Positions 59,771-64,000 of a DNA stretch of 64,000 nucleotides are shown here, in pieces. This DNA comes from Caulobacter ginsengisoli (GTDB lineage: Bacteria; Pseudomonadota; Alphaproteobacteria; Caulobacterales; Caulobacteraceae). The DNA is taken from the NCBI RefSeq assembly GCF_030814835.1, contig NZ_JAUSVS010000002.1, positions 1-64,000 of the forward strand, written 5' to 3'. The notes below the pieces were generated by a model that saw only the letters and a program-made list of their open reading frames with translations, searched no databases and was not told the origin of the DNA. Each line of letters starts with the position of its first letter. The stretch's first letter is position 1. The translations under genes and the position numbers were made by a program.

Positions 59771-62700
59771 ATGACCGATTTTGCCGCCGTCATCGATGTC
59801 ACCACCCTGGACGGGACGACCGGAACCACCTTCGTCGGGGCCAGCGGCAACGCCGGCTTTTCAGTGGCTTTCGCCGACGTCAACGGCGACGGCATCGCCG
59901 ACCTGATCGTCGGGGCGCCCAATACCGGCCAGCTCGGGTTCTCGACCGGGACGGCCTACGTCATCTTCGGCAAGAGCAGCGGCTGGGGCGTCTCGACCAG
60001 CCTGGGGACCATCGGCGGCGCCAACGGCTTCACGATCGGCGGCCAGGACTTCTTCAACTCCCTGGGCTTTTCGGTCGCCTCGGCCGGAGACGTCAACGGC
60101 GACGGGGTCACCGACTTCCTGCTCGGCGCGCCCGACGCCGGGACGCAAACGGGGGCCGGCTACCTGGTCATGGGCCATACCGGCGGCTGGGGCTCGAGCT
60201 TCAACCTGAACTCGCTGAACGGCGCCAACGGCGGCGTCCTGGGGGCCTCGGCGACCTACAGCTACAACGGCTTCTCGGTTTCGGGCGCCGGCGACCTCAA
60301 CGGTGACGGTTTTGGCGACGTCATCGTGGGCGTGCCGCACAGGAACCACGCCGGCCCAGGCGCGGCCTATGTGGTGTTCGGCAAGGCCGGCGGCGTTGGC
60401 TCGCTGCTGTTCTCGACCGCCCTGAACGGGACCAACGGCTTCAACATCGCCGGGGTCAGCGCCTTCGACTATCTGGGCTGGTCCGTCTCCGGGGCCGGCG
60501 ACGTCAACAACGACGGCAAGGCCGACCTGATCGTCGGGGCGCCGATCGGCGGGCCCAACCAGAACGGCGCGGCCTATGTGATCTTCGGCGGCGCGACCTT
60601 GGGCGCCTCGGGCAGCTTCGACGTCACCAGTCTGAACGGCTCGAACGGCTTTCGCGTGCTGGGGCCCAACTTCAGCCGCTCGGGCTCTTCGGTGGCGGGG
60701 ATCGGGGACATCAACGGCGACCATATCGCCGACATCGCCATCTCGGGGTCCGGCGTCAGCTATGTGGTGTTCGGGTCCAGCGGCGGGTTCGCCAGCACGA
60801 TCAACATCACCAGCCTGAACGGCAGCAACGGGTTTGGGATCACAGCCGGCGGCAATCGCGTGGCCTCGGCCGGGGATGTCAACGGCGACGGGATCGGCGA
60901 CCTCATCGTCTCGACGCCGATCCCAAGCCCCGGCCAGCCCGGAGACAGCTATGTCATCTTCGGCCGGTCGGGAGGCTTTGGCGTCACCCTCGACGTGAGC
61001 ACGCTGGACGGAACCAATGGCTTCAAGATCGCCGGCGCCGGCAATTCGATCGCCGCGGGCGACTTCAACGGCGACGGCTTCAGCGATCTGGCTGTGGGCT
61101 TCTACAACGCGGTCGACGGCGGGATAGCCAAGGGCGCGGCCTACATCATCTTCGGCCATGCCAGCTCGATCACCTCGGCCGGCACCGGAGGCGACGATGT
61201 CACCAGCGGCGGGGCGGGCGGCGACAGCCTGTCGGGCGGCGACGGCAACGACACCCTGAACGGCCTGGCCGGGATCGACGTCCTGAACGGCGGCATCGGC
61301 GATGACGTGATGAACGGCGGGACCGGGGCCGACGCCATGACCGGCGGGACGGGCGACGATACCTTCTATGTCGACGACGCCGGCGATGCGACGAACGAAA
61401 ACAGCGGCGAGGGCTACGACACCATCCGCTCGACCCTGAACTGGACGCTGGCGGCCAATATCGAGGCGCTGATCCTCGACGGCTCGGGCGACACCAACGG
61501 GACCGGCAATGGCGACGCCAATAGCCTGACCGGCAACAGCGGGGCCAACACCCTGAACGGAGCCGGCGGCAATGACATCATCTATGCCGGCGATGGCTTC
61601 GACAGCCTGATCGGCGGGGCCGGCAAGGACATCCTCTACGGCCAGGCGGGCGACGACACCCTCTCGGGCGGCACGGAGGGCGACTGGCTGGACGGCGGGC
61701 TGGGGACCGACGCCATGACCGGCGGGACGGGCGACGACACCTATGTCGTCGACGACGCCAGTGACACCACCATCGAACTTTCGGGCGAGGGCAACGACGT
61801 GGTCCGCACCTTCATCAACTGGACCCTCGGCGACAATATCGAGCGCCTGATCCTGGACGGATCGGGGAGCATCACCGGCACGGGCAACGGCCTGGACAAC
61901 CTCATGGTCGGCAACAGCGGCGACAACCTGCTGGAGGGTGGCGGCGGCAATGACACCCTCAAGGGCGGGCTGGGCGGCGATGCCCTGTATGGCGGCGACG
62001 GCGACGACATTCTGTATGGCGGCGACGGCAGCGACCTGGCGCAAGGCGACGCCGGCAACGATGTCCTGAACGGCGACGCCGGCAATGACGTCATCTACGC
62101 CGGCACTGGGAACGACACCCTGAACGGAGGAGACGGCAACGACTTCCTTATTGCTGATGCGGGCAACGACCAGCTCAACGGCGGGGCCGGCGTCGATGGC
62201 CTGTATGGCAGGGAGGGCAATGACGTGATGGACGGGGGCGCAGGCCCTGACACCATGAGCGGCGAGCTGGGCGACGACATCTATTATGTCGATGACCCCG
62301 GCGACACGACCATCGAGGCGGCTGGCGAGGGCAACGACATCGTCCACACCGTCATAAACTGGACCCTGGCGGCCAATACCGAGACTCTCGTCCTGGACGG
62401 TGTCGGCGACATCAACGGGACCGGCAACAGCCTGGTCAACAACCTCAACGGCAACGGCGGCGCCAACACCCTGGACGGGGCCGTGGGCGACGATGTCATC
62501 AAGGGCTTCAATGGCAACGACGTCCTGATCGGTGGAACGGGGTCCGACATCCTGGTCGGCGGGGCCGGGGCCGACACTTTTCTCGTGCGGCAGGAGTCGG
62601 TGCGGCAGAGCCACCTGGGCGGAACGCTGGAGATCGACACGGTCAACGACCTGACCACGGCCCAGGGCGACAAGATCGACCTGTCGGCCATTGACGCCGA

Positions 62701-62890
62701 CAGCAGTACGGCCGGGGACCAGGCCTTCCATCTGGTCGCCGGCTTCACCAGCCACGCCGGTGAAATGGTGCTGGGTTTCTCGGGCGGGATCACCACGCTG
62801 TCGCTCGACGTGGATGGCGACGGGACCGCCGACTATCGGATGAAGATCACCGGCGACGTGCATCTGGATAGCGGCGGGTGGGTGCTTTGA
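59771..62890 (+). CDS. FG-GAP beta-propeller / RTX secreted protein (paralogue 7)
   Basis: A 1039-residue protein with seven FG-GAP repeats (AFADVNGDGIADLIVGA first, AAGDFNGDGFSDLAVGF last; the fifth, [17 protein letters not shown], has His for Gly). Three ~50-residue modules ([36 protein letters not shown]) lie within the longest RTX stretch of the set. The common C-terminus runs from [20 protein letters not shown] to DSGGWVL. The ATG at 59771 has GGAG upstream; an earlier in-frame ATG at 59717 lacks one. Confidence 0.88.
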   Translation: MTDFAAVIDVTTLDGTTGTTFVGASGNAGFSVAFADVNGDGIADLIVGAPNTGQLGFSTGTAYVIFGKSSGWGVSTSLGTIGGANGFTIGGQDFFNSLGFSVASAGDVNGDGVTDFLLGAPDAGTQTGAGYLVMGHTGGWGSSFNLNSLNGANGGVLGASATYSYNGFSVSGAGDLNGDGFGDVIVGVPHRNHAGPGAAYVVFGKAGGVGSLLFSTALNGTNGFNIAGVSAFDYLGWSVSGAGDVNNDGKADLIVGAPIGGPNQNGAAYVIFGGATLGASGSFDVTSLNGSNGFRVLGPNFSRSGSSVAGIGDINGDHIADIAISGSGVSYVVFGSSGGFASTINITSLNGSNGFGITAGGNRVASAGDVNGDGIGDLIVSTPIPSPGQPGDSYVIFGRSGGFGVTLDVSTLDGTNGFKIAGAGNSIAAGDFNGDGFSDLAVGFYNAVDGGIAKGAAYIIFGHASSITSAGTGGDDVTSGGAGGDSLSGGDGNDTLNGLAGIDVLNGGIGDDVMNGGTGADAMTGGTGDDTFYVDDAGDATNENSGEGYDTIRSTLNWTLAANIEALILDGSGDTNGTGNGDANSLTGNSGANTLNGAGGNDIIYAGDGFDSLIGGAGKDILYGQAGDDTLSGGTEGDWLDGGLGTDAMTGGTGDDTYVVDDASDTTIELSGEGNDVVRTFINWTLGDNIERLILDGSGSITGTGNGLDNLMVGNSGDNLLEGGGGNDTLKGGLGGDALYGGDGDDILYGGDGSDLAQGDAGNDVLNGDAGNDVIYAGTGNDTLNGGDGNDFLIADAGNDQLNGGAGVDGLYGREGNDVMDGGAGPDTMSGELGDDIYYVDDPGDTTIEAAGEGNDIVHTVINWTLAANTETLVLDGVGDINGTGNSLVNNLNGNGGANTLDGAVGDDVIKGFNGNDVLIGGTGSDILVGGAGADTFLVRQESVRQSHLGGTLEIDTVNDLTTAQGDKIDLSAIDADSSTAGDQAFHLVAGFTSHAGEMVLGFSGGITTLSLDVDGDGTADYRMKITGDVHLDSGGWVL

Positions 62891-62938
62891 GTCAGGCGCA
62901 ACCAGTGCGGCATCGGCGATGCACGCAAAAGTCGTGAC

Positions 62939-62956
62939 AAATTAGTCCACTCCCGG
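62939..62956 (+). promoter_or_regulatory. Recurrent upstream motif, paralogue 8
   Basis: AAATTAGTCCACTCCCGG lies 94 bases before the ATG at 63033. It is identical to the copy of paralogue 7 in 17 of 18 bases. Confidence 0.6.
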
Positions 62957-63032
62957 CCGATCGGCTTTTGAGGCTCGATGGGGCCGGGCGGGCCCATCCA
63001 ACGGTAGCGGCGGCGTCCAAGGGGGACCAGCC

Positions 63033-64000
63033 ATGCCGATAACCTATCCGAGCACCATCGATATCGGGACACTCGACGGGACGAACGGTTTCGAACTGAG
63101 CGGCCCGGCGGCCGACGCCCAGGTCGGATCGCTCGTCGCCTCGGCGGGGGACGTCAACGGCGACGGTTATGAGGACCTGATCGTTTCCTCGACGCCCGTG
63201 AACGGGGTCGCCAAGGTCTATGTGGTGTTCGGCAAGGCCGGCGGGTTCGCCGCCAACCTCGACATCTCGACGCTGGATGGGACCGACGGCTTCCTGATCG
63301 CCACCGGCGTCGCCTACGACGGCCTCGGTGTGGCGATCGCCGGCGCCGGCGACGTCAACGGCGATGGCGTCGATGACCTGATCATCGGGGCGACCGGGGG
63401 TGGGGCCTACCAGAAGGCCTATGTCATCTACGGCCATGCCGGCGCGTTCAGCGCCACGCTGAATCCCGCCAACCTGACCGGGGCGGACGGGTTCTCGATC
63501 ACCGGCGGGTTCAATTCCGGCACGGGCTGGGCGGTGTCCTCGGCCGGTGATGTCAATCATGACGGCATCGACGACTTCATGGTCAACGCCCACAATTCAG
63601 CCCTCGGCGGGGCCAATCTGTCCGGCTCGACCTATGTGTTCTTCGGAACCCAGGCCGGGTTCGGCGCCAACCTCAATCTGGCCAGCCTGACCCCCGGGAC
63701 CTACTTCCGGCTGGACGGCGGCAGTTTCCTGGAAGGGACGGGGGGCTCTCTCTCGGTGGCCGACGTCAATGGCGACGGGATCAGCGATCTGCTGATCGGC
63801 GCGGGATCGACGGGTATTGTCGGCGGCGTCAATCGCAGCGGTGGCGGCTATGTGGTGTTCGGCACGGCGGCCGGCTTCGCCCAGACCATCGCCCTGCCCA
63901 GCCTGAATGGAACCAACGGTTTCCACTTCACCGGCGCGGCGCTTCAACAGGCCGGGACCCAGATCGCCTCGGCGGGGGACGTCAACGGCGACGGCTACGA
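63033..64000 (+). CDS. FG-GAP beta-propeller / RTX secreted protein (paralogue 8, cut by window end)
   Basis: The first ~322 residues of another family member. It begins [20 protein letters not shown] after AAGGGGGA. FG-GAP repeats [51 protein letters not shown] and [17 protein letters not shown] are complete, and a fifth ([10 protein letters not shown]) runs into the window edge. By analogy the RTX half and secretion signal should follow outside the window. Confidence 0.85.
   Translation, partial: MPITYPSTIDIGTLDGTNGFELSGPAADAQVGSLVASAGDVNGDGYEDLIVSSTPVNGVAKVYVVFGKAGGFAANLDISTLDGTDGFLIATGVAYDGLGVAIAGAGDVNGDGVDDLIIGATGGGAYQKAYVIYGHAGAFSATLNPANLTGADGFSITGGFNSGTGWAVSSAGDVNHDGIDDFMVNAHNSALGGANLSGSTYVFFGTQAGFGANLNLASLTPGTYFRLDGGSFLEGTGGSLSVADVNGDGISDLLIGAGSTGIVGGVNRSGGGYVVFGTAAGFAQTIALPSLNGTNGFHFTGAALQQAGTQIASAGDVNGDGY

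Overview
The window reads as a chromosomal segment of a high-GC alphaproteobacterium of the order Caulobacterales (Caulobacter or Phenylobacterium-like). The evidence is a sciP gene (DUF1153, the CtrA antagonist of the Caulobacter cell cycle) beside flgE, flagellar hook genes behind two sigma-54 type -24/-12 promoters, and many intergenic paired-hairpin repeats. Genus is an inference.

1-9 kb is a flagellar block. sciP, flgE, flgD and fliK lie on the minus strand. flgK and flgL, followed by mnmA, lie on the plus strand. The fliK and flgK promoters are divergent, and the position of the fliK promoter also fixes the fliK start. The genes encode the hook, its cap, its length ruler and the two hook-filament junction proteins; SciP couples this programme to the cell cycle.

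9-34 kb is mostly housekeeping and hypothetical genes. It holds an HxlR regulator, a Gln/Ala-rich lipoprotein, a thiolase, small lipoproteins, GNAT proteins, an aldo/keto reductase, a class III aminotransferase next to an amidase, a quinone-oxidoreductase-like protein, a serine hydrolase, a MATE exporter, an OsmC protein and a luciferase-like oxidoreductase. A compact efp / epmA / epmB cluster encodes elongation factor P and its beta-lysylation enzymes. A minus-strand run follows: acyl-CoA synthetase, two tandem paralogous membrane-anchored proteins, a VanY-like peptidase and an L,D-transpeptidase. Six long paired-hairpin (REPIN-like) elements and one 26-bp inverted repeat sit between genes here.

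34.9-64 kb is the striking part: eight paralogous large secreted proteins (seven complete, one cut by the window end). Each complete copy has exactly seven FG-GAP repeats (an integrin-alpha-like beta-propeller), then RTX calcium-binding nonapeptides interrupted by 2-3 copies of a ~50-residue module, then a near-identical C-terminus ending DSGGW(L/I/V)L that looks like a type I secretion signal. None has a signal peptide. They flank a divergent beta-oxidation pair (fadJ-type multifunctional enzyme and acyl-CoA dehydrogenase), with every copy pointing away from it. Between them lie two genes for proteins with two predicted winged-helix motifs, a cupin protein, a fadJ 3' fragment, an RTX 3' remnant, and a recurrent upstream motif (core TTAGTCCACT) 80-100 bases before five of the starts. 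I read this as an expanding, co-regulated family of surface or exported propeller-RTX proteins. No type I exporter genes are in the window.
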